A stretch of DNA of 64,000 nt from Sphingobacterium humi (GTDB lineage Bacteria > Bacteroidota > Bacteroidia > Sphingobacteriales > Sphingobacteriaceae): the NCBI RefSeq assembly GCF_009768885.1, contig NZ_WSQA01000003.1:310001-374000 (forward strand), read 5' to 3'. Every line of letters begins with the position of its first letter. Positions within the stretch are counted from its first letter, which is position 1. The notes beneath the pieces were generated by a model. It made no database searches and had not been told where the DNA came from. It worked only from the letters and a program-made list of their open reading frames with translations. Position numbers and translations under genes: made by a program. Shown one piece after another: positions 45,306 to 53,464 of the stretch.

Positions 45306-46652
45306 ATGGAAAACAGTTTATTGACAACCGCACGGTCGTATTTTAACGATCAGGTTTTTGAGCATATCGCTACGCAGGAGGGTGCATCCTCCGATCAAGT
45401 TCGTCAGGGTTTGGATGCCGTTATTCCATCCTTATTCTTAGGGCTACAAGGAAAATCCTCTACGGAGCAGAGCGGTATTTTTGATGTGTTAAAACAACAT
45501 TTCTCGCAAGTCGACTTTTCAAATATTAGTTCTTTATGGTCTAATGCCAGTATTGAAGGTGGCGAATCGGAAAAAAGCAACCATTTGCTAGGTTCCATTT
45601 TTGGGGGCGGTTTAGACCAAGTGATCAGCTCGATCTCCGGATTTCTACATACGAATTCAGGGATGGTGAGCAAGCTTTTTAAATCGGCATTGCCTGCCGT
45701 TGTTGGTGCCTTGACTTCCAATGGAACCAACTGGGACCAAAACCGGATTTCCAGCTTACTCGATCAGAATAAATCCGATTTCCTGGCGGCATTGCCATCG
45801 GGATTGAATTTAGGAGCCTTGGGCTCGTCGCTATTGGCAGATCCAGATATCGTGACCGGCCGACCTGTACATCCGGTAGAGCCGAGTGAGCCAGTTATCG
45901 ATCCGGTTAAGGATGTGGTTGTGGACGATCCGATTATTCCTATTCCACCAAGAGCAAGCCATGTAGAGCCGGAACGCCCCGTAGCAACCATACGCGATGA
46001 GGAACCAAAACGTGGCGCCGGGTTATGGTGGCTGCTAATTCCAATCCTTTTACTGCTTTTATGGTTCTTGTTCGGGAAAGGCTGTAGCCGCGAAGACAGT
46101 ACGACCACAACCGATACCATGACTACCAGCGTAGTACCGGTTGATACCATGCAGGATACTACGATTGATACCGCGCCAGTACGTGAGAGTATCATGGTGA
46201 CTTTGCCTGATAACAGCACCCTAAATGCCTACAAAGGTGGTATTGAAGATCAGTTGGTAACCTTCTTAAACAGCGATTACAAAGCCCTATCGGATGAAGA
46301 GCTGAAAAATAGATGGTTTGATTTCGATAATTTGAATTTTGAAACCGGAACAGCAACCATTACGCCGGAAAGTCAGACCCAGTTGAATAATTTAGTTGCG
46401 ATCTTAAAGGTGTTTCCGGATGTGAAAGTGAAAATTGGTGGTTATACCGATAAAACCGGAAACGAAGACTTGAACAAAAAATTATCAACCGACCGCGCCA
46501 ATGCGGTGAAAGCGGAACTCGATAAATTAGGCGTAGGCGATCGTGTTGCCGAAACAGAAGGCTATGGTTCTTCTTTAGCAAAATTCGATGCGTCGGCTCC
46601 AGAATCTGATCGCATTAAAGATAGAAGAGTATCTATCTCGGTGAGAAAATAA
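45306..46652 (+). CDS. DUF937-OmpA fusion envelope protein
   Basis: A 448-residue protein. The N-terminal part (about residues 1-180) resembles DUF937 (LLTTARSYFNDQVFEHIA, then repeated Ser/Leu helices). A proline-rich linker leads to one membrane helix (about 239-258, WWLLIPILLLLLWFLF). The C-terminal OmpA domain (about 335-448, with FDFDNLNFETGTATI, GGYTDKTGNEDLNKKLSTDRA) would bind peptidoglycan. The N-terminal half should be cytoplasmic and the OmpA part periplasmic, a rare topology. Confidence 0.85.
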   Translation: MENSLLTTARSYFNDQVFEHIATQEGASSDQVRQGLDAVIPSLFLGLQGKSSTEQSGIFDVLKQHFSQVDFSNISSLWSNASIEGGESEKSNHLLGSIFGGGLDQVISSISGFLHTNSGMVSKLFKSALPAVVGALTSNGTNWDQNRISSLLDQNKSDFLAALPSGLNLGALGSSLLADPDIVTGRPVHPVEPSEPVIDPVKDVVVDDPIIPIPPRASHVEPERPVATIRDEEPKRGAGLWWLLIPILLLLLWFLFGKGCSREDSTTTTDTMTTSVVPVDTMQDTTIDTAPVRESIMVTLPDNSTLNAYKGGIEDQLVTFLNSDYKALSDEELKNRWFDFDNLNFETGTATITPESQTQLNNLVAILKVFPDVKVKIGGYTDKTGNEDLNKKLSTDRANAVKAELDKLGVGDRVAETEGYGSSLAKFDASAPESDRIKDRRVSISVRK

Positions 46653-46679
46653 TAAAGAATCTATTTCTAATTAAGTTTT

Positions 46680-46725
46680 TCGGCATGCCAAACGTTTTAC
46701 GTTATCGCGCATGCCGATTTTTTTT
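46680..46725 (+). terminator. Rho-independent terminator
   Basis: TCGGCATGC pairs with GCATGCCGA around an inner small hairpin, followed by eight T. It follows the DUF937-OmpA gene. Confidence 0.8.
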
Positions 46726-46729
46726 ATCC

Positions 46730-46759
46730 TTGCCTATTTCCTGCTATTGCTTACTTTTG
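46730..46759 (+). promoter_or_regulatory. Promoter of the 102-residue gene (leaderless)
   Basis: TTG at 46730-46732, a 19-base spacer, then TACTTTTG at 46752-46759, an exact -33/-7 match. The ATG at 46764 is four bases later, so the mRNA probably starts at the ATG. Confidence 0.65.
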
Positions 46760-46763
46760 TGGC

Positions 46764-47072
46764 ATGCTGACTGCCGCACAAAAAAATATGATACAAGGGG
46801 ATTTTGAAAAATTCCTGCAACACCTCAAGCAAAATAAGCTAAGCCTATCTTTCGATAGTTATGGCGATTATGCCGTGTCTGTATTGAACTTTTATGTCGG
46901 TAGCTCCTTACTTAAGCCTGCCGATAAACGAGAGGCCGCCCAATTCCTGACCCAGCTGTTTAATGCCGGCTTCCAGAACCGCATTTCCCAAGCCGATATC
47001 CAAGAAATCGCCGAAAGCATAGCCCAAGACCCAACCCTGGAATATCAGTTCCTGCAACCTATTTTTTCTTAA
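46764..47072 (+). CDS. Unknown 102-residue helical protein
   Basis: A 102-residue soluble protein without recognised motif. The pattern (FEKFLQHLKQNKLSL, then DKREAAQFLTQLFNAG, then SQADIQEIAESIAQ) is that of a small all-helical bundle. It has a perfect promoter and no leader, so expression is likely. No neighbour in its transcript. Confidence 0.6.
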   Translation: MLTAAQKNMIQGDFEKFLQHLKQNKLSLSFDSYGDYAVSVLNFYVGSSLLKPADKREAAQFLTQLFNAGFQNRISQADIQEIAESIAQDPTLEYQFLQPIFS

Positions 47073-47183
47073 GAACATCCCTACGCTATTCTCCCCAGCA
47101 ACCTAGCCTAAAACCGCTTTGGAAACACCCAATTTTTGCCTTTTTGCAAAAGCCATATTCAACCCATCCACAGCCCAATCACA

Positions 47184-47230
47184 ACCCTTTGCAAAAGGGT
47201 TTGAAAGGGGAGTGAAAGGGGAGAGAAAGG
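47184..47230 (+). repeat. Second dispersed repeat type, copy two
   Basis: AACCCTTTGC-AAAAGGGTT palindrome (47184-47202) followed by TTGAAAGGGGAGTGAAAGGGG, matching the element at 25067-25130. Confidence 0.65.
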
Positions 47231-47235
47231 CTTTT

Positions 47236-47317
47236 AGATGGGAGATATGAGATAGGAGAGTACTGTCATCGTTCTGTCATCGTGAGCGGAGTCGAACGAC
47301 TGGTACGTCAGTGCAAT
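47236..47317 (+). repeat. Dispersed repeat core copy with GAGATATGAGAT flank
   Basis: A short GGGAGATATGAGATAGGAGAG flank, then TGAGCGGAGTCGAA and a GTACGTCAGTGCAAT tail, as in the 24.8-25.5 kb cluster. The order (G-rich repeat, then GAGATATGAG units, then core) repeats that of the other cluster, so the elements travel together. The rest of 47073-47439 shows no gene. Confidence 0.8.
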
Positions 47318-47439
47318 AATTTGTGTGTAAAATGGTTGTTTACAGTTTTTTACATTGTGTCAAAAAAAATACCCCCATATCTTAGCTTCAATAGTTCAGC
47401 ATCAGATATGAGGGCTAACCACCTTGTAAACTCTTTTTT

Positions 47440-47973
47440 CTATTCCTGTATCGTCCAAACAAGCTTAGACGTATCATAACCATGCGCCAGTGCATAGGCC
47501 ACATAAGCTTCTTTTCTTTCTTTCGATAGCGTTTTATTGCGAGAAAGAATCCACATATAATCGAGGTTGTCGCCAAAGATCAAGGCATCCTGGTAGTTTT
47601 CATCCAATTGTACAATATTGTATCCGGCGTAAAAAGGCCCAAAGAAGGAAACCAGAAGGGCGCCTTGGTTAGGGCTGTCTGCAAACTTTGCTTTCCCGAT
47701 AGACTGTTTATGTTTTTCTGTATCTATTTTAACGCCTTGGTTGTTTACTTTTACCATGCCGTCCTCCCGCATGCTGTAGGTTGCTGTTACATTTTTCAGG
47801 TTCTTTTCCCAGCGGAAATCAAGGCGTGCAATTTCATACCAGGTGCCCAAATACTGCGCGATGTCAAAGGGTTCAACCACCGCCACCTTCGAGCGTACCG
47901 GCCGCAACAGATTATAGGCTACGGAACCCAGGGCAACAACAGATAGTGCAATTAATGATTTCTTTTTATCCAT
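47440..47973 (-). CDS. Lipocalin-family protein (Blc-like)
   Basis: A 177-residue protein with an N-terminal membrane segment (about residues 5-22) and the lipocalin motif LGTWYEIARLDFRWEKNLKNVTATY (about residues 41-65, cut into pieces here: GTWYEIARLD is the key part). FADSPNQGALLVSFFGPFYAGY and the C-terminal YMWILSRNKTLSK are typical of Blc. It lies in the envelope and may carry lysophospholipid or other lipids. The ATG at 47973 is the first credible start; the longer frame overlaps the divergent gene. It ends close to a repeat cluster. Confidence 0.85.
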   Translation of the reverse strand: MDKKKSLIALSVVALGSVAYNLLRPVRSKVAVVEPFDIAQYLGTWYEIARLDFRWEKNLKNVTATYSMREDGMVKVNNQGVKIDTEKHKQSIGKAKFADSPNQGALLVSFFGPFYAGYNIVQLDENYQDALIFGDNLDYMWILSRNKTLSKERKEAYVAYALAHGYDTSKLVWTIQE

Positions 47974-48026
47974 GTTTAAATTTACAAAGAAAACAATCTG
48001 TAGACCTAAAAGTTTAAATAGATTCT

Positions 48027-48034
48027 TAGTTTTG
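48027..48034 (+). promoter_or_regulatory. -7 box of the DUF4268 gene
   Basis: TAGTTTTG is an exact match and predicts a start about eight bases before the TTG start codon at 48049. Confidence 0.55.
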
Positions 48035-48048
48035 CAAAAAAAGCAGCA

Positions 48049-48510
48049 TTGTACTCGAGGGAAGAAGCAAAAAAAATTAAAGAAACTTTTTGGACCAGCT
48101 TTGGCCAATATATGCAACCCGTGCCGGGGGCAGATGGCGGCAAGGTGAATTGGGTGAACTATAAAACCGGCATTCGCTACCTTTATTTCCGCATGGATGC
48201 CGACAATAAAAAAGCCAGCGTAGCCATTGAAATCGCCCATCCGGATGCCGGCATTCGGGCTTTGCTATTCGAGCAATTTCAGCAGTATCGCATGTTGTTG
48301 GAAAATGAACTGGGGGAGGAATGGATTTGGCATGCCGAAAGCCAGGACGATTATGGCAAGGAAACAGCCCGAATCTATGTAGAGCTTGCTGGCGTTTCTG
48401 TTTTTAAACAAAGCGATTGGCCTAGCTTGATTAGCTTCTTTAAACCCAGGATCATGGCTTTGGATAGCTTCTGGTCGGATGCGCAATATGGATTTGAACT
48501 CTTTAAATAA
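48049..48510 (+). CDS. DUF4268 protein
   Basis: A 153-residue soluble protein that starts with SREEAKKIKETFWTSFGQYM and includes KTGIRYLYFRMDAD, both typical of the DUF4268 family. The start codon is TTG at 48049, since no ATG lies before conserved sequence and a promoter box fits it. It ends 12 bases before the nuclease gene. Function unknown. Confidence 0.72.
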   Translation: MYSREEAKKIKETFWTSFGQYMQPVPGADGGKVNWVNYKTGIRYLYFRMDADNKKASVAIEIAHPDAGIRALLFEQFQQYRMLLENELGEEWIWHAESQDDYGKETARIYVELAGVSVFKQSDWPSLISFFKPRIMALDSFWSDAQYGFELFK

Positions 48511-48522
48511 AAAAATACACAG

Positions 48523-49314
48523 ATGAAAGCAGTCGTAAAATTTCTGTTGGTCTTAGGCTTAATTGCCAGCAATCAAGCGGTCTTTGCTTGGGGTATGACC
48601 GGACACCGGGTTATTTCGGAAATCGCCGAACAGCACCTTTCCAAAAAAGCCAAGCGTGGCATTAAGGCCCTAATTGGCGGTCAGAAAATTGCTTACTGGT
48701 CGAATTGGGCCGATTTTATCAAATCCTCTTCAGATCCTGCCCTGCTTGAAACAGGTTCTTGGCACTTCTTGAATACCGCCGGTAACCTAAGTTTTGACGC
48801 TTTCAACGAGGCCTTACAGCAATCGCCGGATAAGAATTTATACAAAGCCTATGCGCGTGTAAAAGCACAATTGGCGGATAAGAATTTGCCGGATGAGCAG
48901 CGCCGTCAAGCTTTGTACTTTGTGGTGCACCTGTTGGGTGATGCACATCAGCCTATGCACGTGAGTCGTGCGGAAGACTTGGGGGGCAATAAAATTGATG
49001 TTACGTTCTTTGGCAGACCAAGCAATATACACCGTGTTTGGGATAGCGACCTCGTGGATAATGAGAAGTATTCCTTTACCGAATATGCAGCGGTATTGGA
49101 TTATGACCGTTCCTTTTACAAGCAATACACCCAATCGACCTTTGAAGAGTGGTTGTATGAATCGCATGTATTGGCCAATCGCATTTATGACGATGTAGCC
49201 AAGCAGAATAAGCTTTCATACGATTATATATTCCGCTACAAAGATCCGATGGAGCAATGTTTGTTGAAAGCCGGTTTACGCCTGGCCAAGGAATTGAATG
49301 AAATATTCGGCTAA
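48523..49314 (+). CDS. Exported S1/P1-type nuclease
   Basis: A 263-residue zinc nuclease. The signal peptide ends at Ala22 so that the mature protein starts with Trp23, whose backbone binds zinc in S1/P1 enzymes. Further ligands lie in GHRVISEIAE, SWHFLN, HLLGDAHQPMH (about residues 137-147) and the later RVWDSDL. It degrades single-stranded DNA or RNA in the periplasm or outside. The stop codon overlaps the stop of the convergent gene by two bases. Confidence 0.93.
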   Translation: MKAVVKFLLVLGLIASNQAVFAWGMTGHRVISEIAEQHLSKKAKRGIKALIGGQKIAYWSNWADFIKSSSDPALLETGSWHFLNTAGNLSFDAFNEALQQSPDKNLYKAYARVKAQLADKNLPDEQRRQALYFVVHLLGDAHQPMHVSRAEDLGGNKIDVTFFGRPSNIHRVWDSDLVDNEKYSFTEYAAVLDYDRSFYKQYTQSTFEEWLYESHVLANRIYDDVAKQNKLSYDYIFRYKDPMEQCLLKAGLRLAKELNEIFG

Positions 49315-49676
49315 TTTACCGTCCAGTTGAAATAGCTTCCATGCGCTAAGAAGCGATCTTGGCTATAGCTGAACCTAAGGTCTATATAGTCGTTGGCACA
49401 GCTGCTGAAATCGCTGCAGCAAAAATGTCGGTCTATTTGGAAGTGCAATCGAAACTTGCCCGTTTCGGTTTGCGGGTCGAATGTAAATTGGCTGATGCGC
49501 AAATCTGCCGCTTGTGGGCTGCCATCCTTATCGGTTAATTGCTCGAAAATATAGCCTTTAAAATGTTGTATGGCACTTTCCGGCAACAACTGTATGAGTT
49601 GTTGCGGATCGGCCAACACCTGCTGCCAAGCGGCTGCGGAAAGTGGGCTATCCCAATTAAAATCTTGTTTATCCAT
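49311..49676 (-). CDS. Unknown 121-residue protein of a two-gene pair
   Basis: A 121-residue soluble protein with no recognised motif. It starts DKQDFNWDSPLSAAAWQQVL, has a beta-rich middle (KFRLHFQIDRHFCCSDFSS, with CC and C that might bind metal) and ends FLAHGSYFNWTVN. The ATG at 49676 overlaps the end of the upstream gene by eight bases, so the two are translationally coupled. Function unknown. Confidence 0.62.
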   Translation of the reverse strand: MDKQDFNWDSPLSAAAWQQVLADPQQLIQLLPESAIQHFKGYIFEQLTDKDGSPQAADLRISQFTFDPQTETGKFRLHFQIDRHFCCSDFSSCANDYIDLRFSYSQDRFLAHGSYFNWTVN

Positions 49677-50307
49677 AGTCAAATTGTTTTAAAAGCTGAT
49701 CGATGTCCGGGAAATATTCCCCGATTAAGGCGGGCTCATCGGCATCTTCTAGCAGTGGCAGAAGGGCCGAGAACACGAAATAATCAATAGTACGCATCGA
49801 TAAATCCATTAACTGTTTATTGAAGCAAATGTTTTTTGTATCTGCATTACTCAGGTAAGGACTTGCTTTTAACAGTCGGAAACTGATTTCGTTGGCCAGC
49901 ACCTGCAATTGCTCTTCCCAATGGCCTACACGCTGGCGGATATGTTGTTCGAACAGCTGTAAACGCAGTTGTTTGGCAAACTTCGCGTCTTGGATATCGG
50001 TATTGTTTTTGGCACTGCAATACACCAAATCGCCTTTGATATAAGGGCTGAACGCTTCGTTGCGTGTTATTTTTACGGCATATTTTCGGTCGAAGAGCTC
50101 GATGCGAAAAAACTCCAACATCGAACTTGCTTGGGGCTGGAGTTGATGGGGTTGTTGAAACTGACGGATATAGGCGGCAACCTCATCGAGGCTGTTTTGG
50201 GCATGGGCATAAACGATTGGAATTTCGTTGGCAGGGTTGGAAAATCGAATACCTTTCTTTTCTGTCGTAATTAATTGATATTCTTTGTCGTCGACTTTTA
50301 TTAACAT
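49669..50307 (-). CDS. Unknown 212-residue protein of the same pair
   Basis: A 212-residue soluble protein without recognised motif. The N-terminal 100 residues are beta-rich, residues about 105-210 helical with several aromatic residues (VGHWEEQLQVLANEISFRLL, STMRTIDYFVFSALLPLL). The coupling with the next gene suggests one complex or pathway. Function unknown. Confidence 0.62.
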   Translation of the reverse strand: MLIKVDDKEYQLITTEKKGIRFSNPANEIPIVYAHAQNSLDEVAAYIRQFQQPHQLQPQASSMLEFFRIELFDRKYAVKITRNEAFSPYIKGDLVYCSAKNNTDIQDAKFAKQLRLQLFEQHIRQRVGHWEEQLQVLANEISFRLLKASPYLSNADTKNICFNKQLMDLSMRTIDYFVFSALLPLLEDADEPALIGEYFPDIDQLLKQFDYG

Positions 50308-50396
50308 ATAAGTACAAAATAACGGATTTCCTTTGAATATATGTGCAAACAGCGATTATATAAGAATAGTTACTTTACGTTTATTTTTAGAATAGT

Positions 50397-50404
50397 TATG
50401 TTTG
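50397..50404 (+). promoter_or_regulatory. -7 box of the M13 peptidase gene
   Basis: TATGTTTG matches TAnnTTTG exactly. It lies 35 bases before the ATG at 50440. Confidence 0.55.
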
Positions 50405-50439
50405 CATAAGAGTTTAGGATATTCCTAGCTCGAGATTAA

Positions 50440-52452
50440 ATGTTGATTATGAAACAATATGTATTAATAGCTGCATTGATGGCTAGTGCGAGTATGGGTA
50501 TGGCCCAAGAGCACCAAGCGATCAATGTGTCCTACATGGACAAATCCGTTCGTCCGCAAGACGATTTCTACAATTATGTCAATGGGAACTGGATGAAAAC
50601 AGCCGTGATTCCTTCGGATAAACCAACCTGGGGATCCTTTAACCAATTGGCAGAGAACACCGATGTTAACAGTTTGAAAGTGCTGAAAGAATCCTTAAAC
50701 CAGCAGTATGCTAAGGGTTCCGATGGACAGAAAATTGCTGATTTATACCGCTCTTATGTTGATTTTGATGCGCGTAATAAACTGGGGTTAGCACCTATTC
50801 AACAACGTTTGAAAGATATAGATGCCATTCAGAACCTCAACCAATTGTATGCTTACTTTGTGAAGTATGCTGAAGTTGGTGGTAACCCCTTCTTTGGTGC
50901 TTATGTGTCTGCACATATGAAAAACAGCAACATGAACGCCGTTTATTTAGCTGGCGGTGGATTAGGCCTGGGCCGTTCTTACTACCAAAAAGTAGATGAA
51001 AAGAATACCGAAACTTTAGGGAACTACCAAAGCTACATCAATACCCTTTACAGCAAGGTAGGGCAGAAAACCAGAGATTTAAAAGGGCCTAAAATTGTGG
51101 CCTTCGAAAAGGATATCGCTTCCAAACTGAAGACCGTAGAAGAGTCGAGAGACGCACAAAAGCGCTATAACCCGGTTGCAGTAAAGGACCTTAATAAAAT
51201 GGTGAAAAACATGGATGTTGCGAAATACATTCGTGGTTTAGGTTTTAAAGCGGATACGGTGATTATTGGTGAGTTGAAATACTTCCAAGGATTAGATCAG
51301 TTGGTGAACCAAGAGAATTTGTCGGTTATTAAAGAGTATTTGAAATTCCATGTGATGGACGATGCTACTGGTTACCTGACGTCGGAATTGGACGAGTTAT
51401 CTTTTGATTTCTACGGCCGTAAATTACGTGGACAGAAAGAGCAACGTGCGTTAGACAAACGTGGTTTAGGCTTTGTAAACGGTAATGTTGGTGAGTTATT
51501 GGGTAAATTATATGTGAAAGAATACTTCCCGGAAGAAGCAAAAGCAACCTGTAACGAAATGGTGCAATACCTCATTCGTTCTTTCGATCAGCATATTAAA
51601 GACTTAGCATGGATGTCGCCGGCAACCAAGGAGAAAGCCTTAGAGAAGTTGTCGAAATTCAATGTGAAGATTGGTTATCCGGATAAGTGGAGAGATTACT
51701 CCAGCTTGGAAATCGGTTCTTCTTTAATTGAAAACATGCAGAACATTCAGCGTTGGAGCTTCCGTGAGAACTTGGCGAAACAAGGAAAACCTGTAGACAA
51801 GTCGGAGTGGGGTATGAGCCCGCAAACGGTAAATGCCTACTACAACCCATTATACAATGAGATTGTATTCCCGGCAGCTATCCTTCAACCTCCATTCTAC
51901 GACTATAAAGCAGATGCTGCTGTAAACTTCGGTGGTATCGGTGCGGTAATCGGGCATGAGCTATCCCATGGTTTTGATGACTCAGGATCGCAATACGATG
52001 GTAATGGAAACTTAAACAACTGGTGGACAGATGAGGATCGTGCGAAATTTGAAAAAGCTGCCGATGCCTTAGTTGCGCAGTTTGAATCGTATGAACCAGT
52101 ACCGGGTGTATTTGTAAACGGTCGTTTTACCTTAGGTGAAAACATTGGTGACTTAGGTGGTTCTTCTGTGGCTTTCGATGCTTTGCAAATGTATTTGAAA
52201 GACAAAGGTAATCCTGGATTAATCGATGGATTTACGCAAGAACAACGTTTCTTCTTGTCATGGGCTACCATCTGGCGCACGAAAACAACAGATGAGTATG
52301 TGGTGAACCAAGTGAAAACAGATCCACACTCGCCAGGACAATACCGTGCTTTTGGCCCTATTATCAACTTAGATGCCTTCCATAATGCATTTGATACCAA
52401 GCCAGGCGATAAGATGTATGTTCCGAAAGAGAAAAGAATTGTGATCTGGTAA
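50440..52452 (+). CDS. M13-family metallopeptidase (neprilysin/PepO-like)
   Basis: A 670-residue exported zinc endopeptidase with a signal peptide (about residues 4-22, ending AQE). The active-site VIGHELSHGFDDSG lies near residue 506 with the catalytic GENIGDLGG about 60 residues later, and VNAYYNPLYNEIVFPAAILQ just before it. The product should process peptides in the periplasm. An alternative ATG at 50449 is as likely as the first. It has a -7 box upstream and a terminator after it. Confidence 0.95.
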   Translation: MLIMKQYVLIAALMASASMGMAQEHQAINVSYMDKSVRPQDDFYNYVNGNWMKTAVIPSDKPTWGSFNQLAENTDVNSLKVLKESLNQQYAKGSDGQKIADLYRSYVDFDARNKLGLAPIQQRLKDIDAIQNLNQLYAYFVKYAEVGGNPFFGAYVSAHMKNSNMNAVYLAGGGLGLGRSYYQKVDEKNTETLGNYQSYINTLYSKVGQKTRDLKGPKIVAFEKDIASKLKTVEESRDAQKRYNPVAVKDLNKMVKNMDVAKYIRGLGFKADTVIIGELKYFQGLDQLVNQENLSVIKEYLKFHVMDDATGYLTSELDELSFDFYGRKLRGQKEQRALDKRGLGFVNGNVGELLGKLYVKEYFPEEAKATCNEMVQYLIRSFDQHIKDLAWMSPATKEKALEKLSKFNVKIGYPDKWRDYSSLEIGSSLIENMQNIQRWSFRENLAKQGKPVDKSEWGMSPQTVNAYYNPLYNEIVFPAAILQPPFYDYKADAAVNFGGIGAVIGHELSHGFDDSGSQYDGNGNLNNWWTDEDRAKFEKAADALVAQFESYEPVPGVFVNGRFTLGENIGDLGGSSVAFDALQMYLKDKGNPGLIDGFTQEQRFFLSWATIWRTKTTDEYVVNQVKTDPHSPGQYRAFGPIINLDAFHNAFDTKPGDKMYVPKEKRIVIW

Positions 52453-52469
52453 GATCATGAATAGCAATA

Positions 52470-52495
52470 AGAAAAGCCCGGCATGCCGGGCTTTT
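52470..52495. terminator. Bidirectional terminator after the M13 peptidase gene
   Basis: A perfect 12-13-bp stem AGAAAAGCCCGGC...GCCGGGCTTTTCT with a T-run, shared with the convergent YegP gene. Confidence 0.85.
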
Positions 52496-52518
52496 CTGTT
52501 ATAGGTTAGGAGGCCAAC

Positions 52519-52851
52519 TTAGGCGGTGGTATCTTCTGTAGAAGCATCTGGTGCATTTTCCTGCACCGATTTAATACCATTTGCTCTGCCGGCTTCACTT
52601 GCATACATCTCACTGGTGCCAATAATCTGCCCGTTTCCAGCTTTTAGGTTGAAGTAAAACTTCCCGTTTTTGGCGGTCAATTTATCAAACTTAGCGCTAT
52701 CGGGGGCATTCTTTTTTACTGAGGCAATCCCGTTTTCACATGCAGCTTTGGTGGTATAACCTTCCGAGGTTAAGATAACCTGACCATTTACTGCTTTTAA
52801 ATTAAATTGAAATTCTCCGTTTTTTCTAGTAGATATTACAAACTTTCCCAT
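52519..52851 (-). CDS. YegP-family protein with two DUF1508 repeats
   Basis: A 110-residue protein of two DUF1508 repeats, each with the NGEFQFNLKAVNGQVILTSEGY/NGKFYFNLKAGNGQIIGTSEMY form (about residues 10-31 and 61-82). An acidic Thr/Glu tail ends the protein. The fold is small and beta-rich; function unknown, often linked to stress. Confidence 0.92.
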   Translation of the reverse strand: MGKFVISTRKNGEFQFNLKAVNGQVILTSEGYTTKAACENGIASVKKNAPDSAKFDKLTAKNGKFYFNLKAGNGQIIGTSEMYASEAGRANGIKSVQENAPDASTEDTTA

Positions 52852-52922
52852 AGTTTAAATTTTTAGAATTGTTACACTAATCTACTAAATTTCAATTAGG
52901 AAATCCATAATTCCTAAAAATC

Positions 52923-53303
52923 TTATCCTTTGATTTCGCCATCTACATAATACCATTGGGAATTTAGCTGTTTAAACGCTGATTTTTCATGATGTACATG
53001 CAAATCTCCGCTGCGGTCTATGTAATAGGCTTTAAACTCAACCCGGCTTACACTGGCCTGTATAATCTGCAATTCCTGCCATTGGTTTTCCTTAGCCCAG
53101 GCAGCGATGGCTGCTTTCTGCTGATAACGACGGGTTTGCGGATGGAAAGTGTCGTATAGGAAGTCGATGTGTTGCAGGCAAAAGGCCGTATAGCGAGCGC
53201 GCATCAGTTGCTCGGCCGATGCTGCAGCCTTCGGATTTTCGTGAATGCGATTGCAACAATCTTGATATGATTCCCCGGAACCACAGGGACACAGTTGTTT
53301 CAT
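52923..53303 (-). CDS. YchJ-family SEC-C protein
   Basis: A 126-residue protein starting with the SEC-C metal-binding motif CPCGSGESYQDCCN (Cys at residues about 5, 7, 16 and 17), followed by the YchJ core (AEQLMRARYTAFCLQHIDFLYDTFHP). The ATG at 53303 is the start just before the motif; a longer frame reaching 53363 overlaps a promoter box and is rejected. Function unknown. Confidence 0.88.
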   Translation of the reverse strand: MKQLCPCGSGESYQDCCNRIHENPKAAASAEQLMRARYTAFCLQHIDFLYDTFHPQTRRYQQKAAIAAWAKENQWQELQIIQASVSRVEFKAYYIDRSGDLHVHHEKSAFKQLNSQWYYVDGEIKG

Positions 53304-53360
53304 AAGTTTTTTTATAAGAAATTTAGAAGGATAACCAACATAATGATGAACCTTGCTGTG

Positions 53361-53368
53361 CAAAGATA
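53361..53368 (-). promoter_or_regulatory. -7 box of the YchJ gene
   Basis: Minus-strand TATCTTTG matches TAnnTTTG exactly and gives a leader of about 50 bases to the start at 53303. Confidence 0.55.
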
Positions 53369-53437
53369 CTTATCATCCTACTGTCATAGATAGGATAGTA
53401 TGGTTTTTGTTACAAACTATTCTAACCAAAACATCGT

Positions 53438-53445
53438 TATACTTG
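53438..53445 (+). promoter_or_regulatory. Possible -7 box of the lipocalin-like gene
   Basis: TATACTTG differs from TAnnTTTG at one position and lies 20 bases before the ATG at 53465. Confidence 0.35.
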
Positions 53446-53464
53446 TAATATAGTACGCCTGAAA

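Noticed and set aside
47974..48240. An N-terminal extension of the lipocalin gene by 89 residues
   Set aside because: It runs through the promoter and 5' part of the divergent DUF4268 gene; the ATG at 47973 starts a clean signal-like segment.
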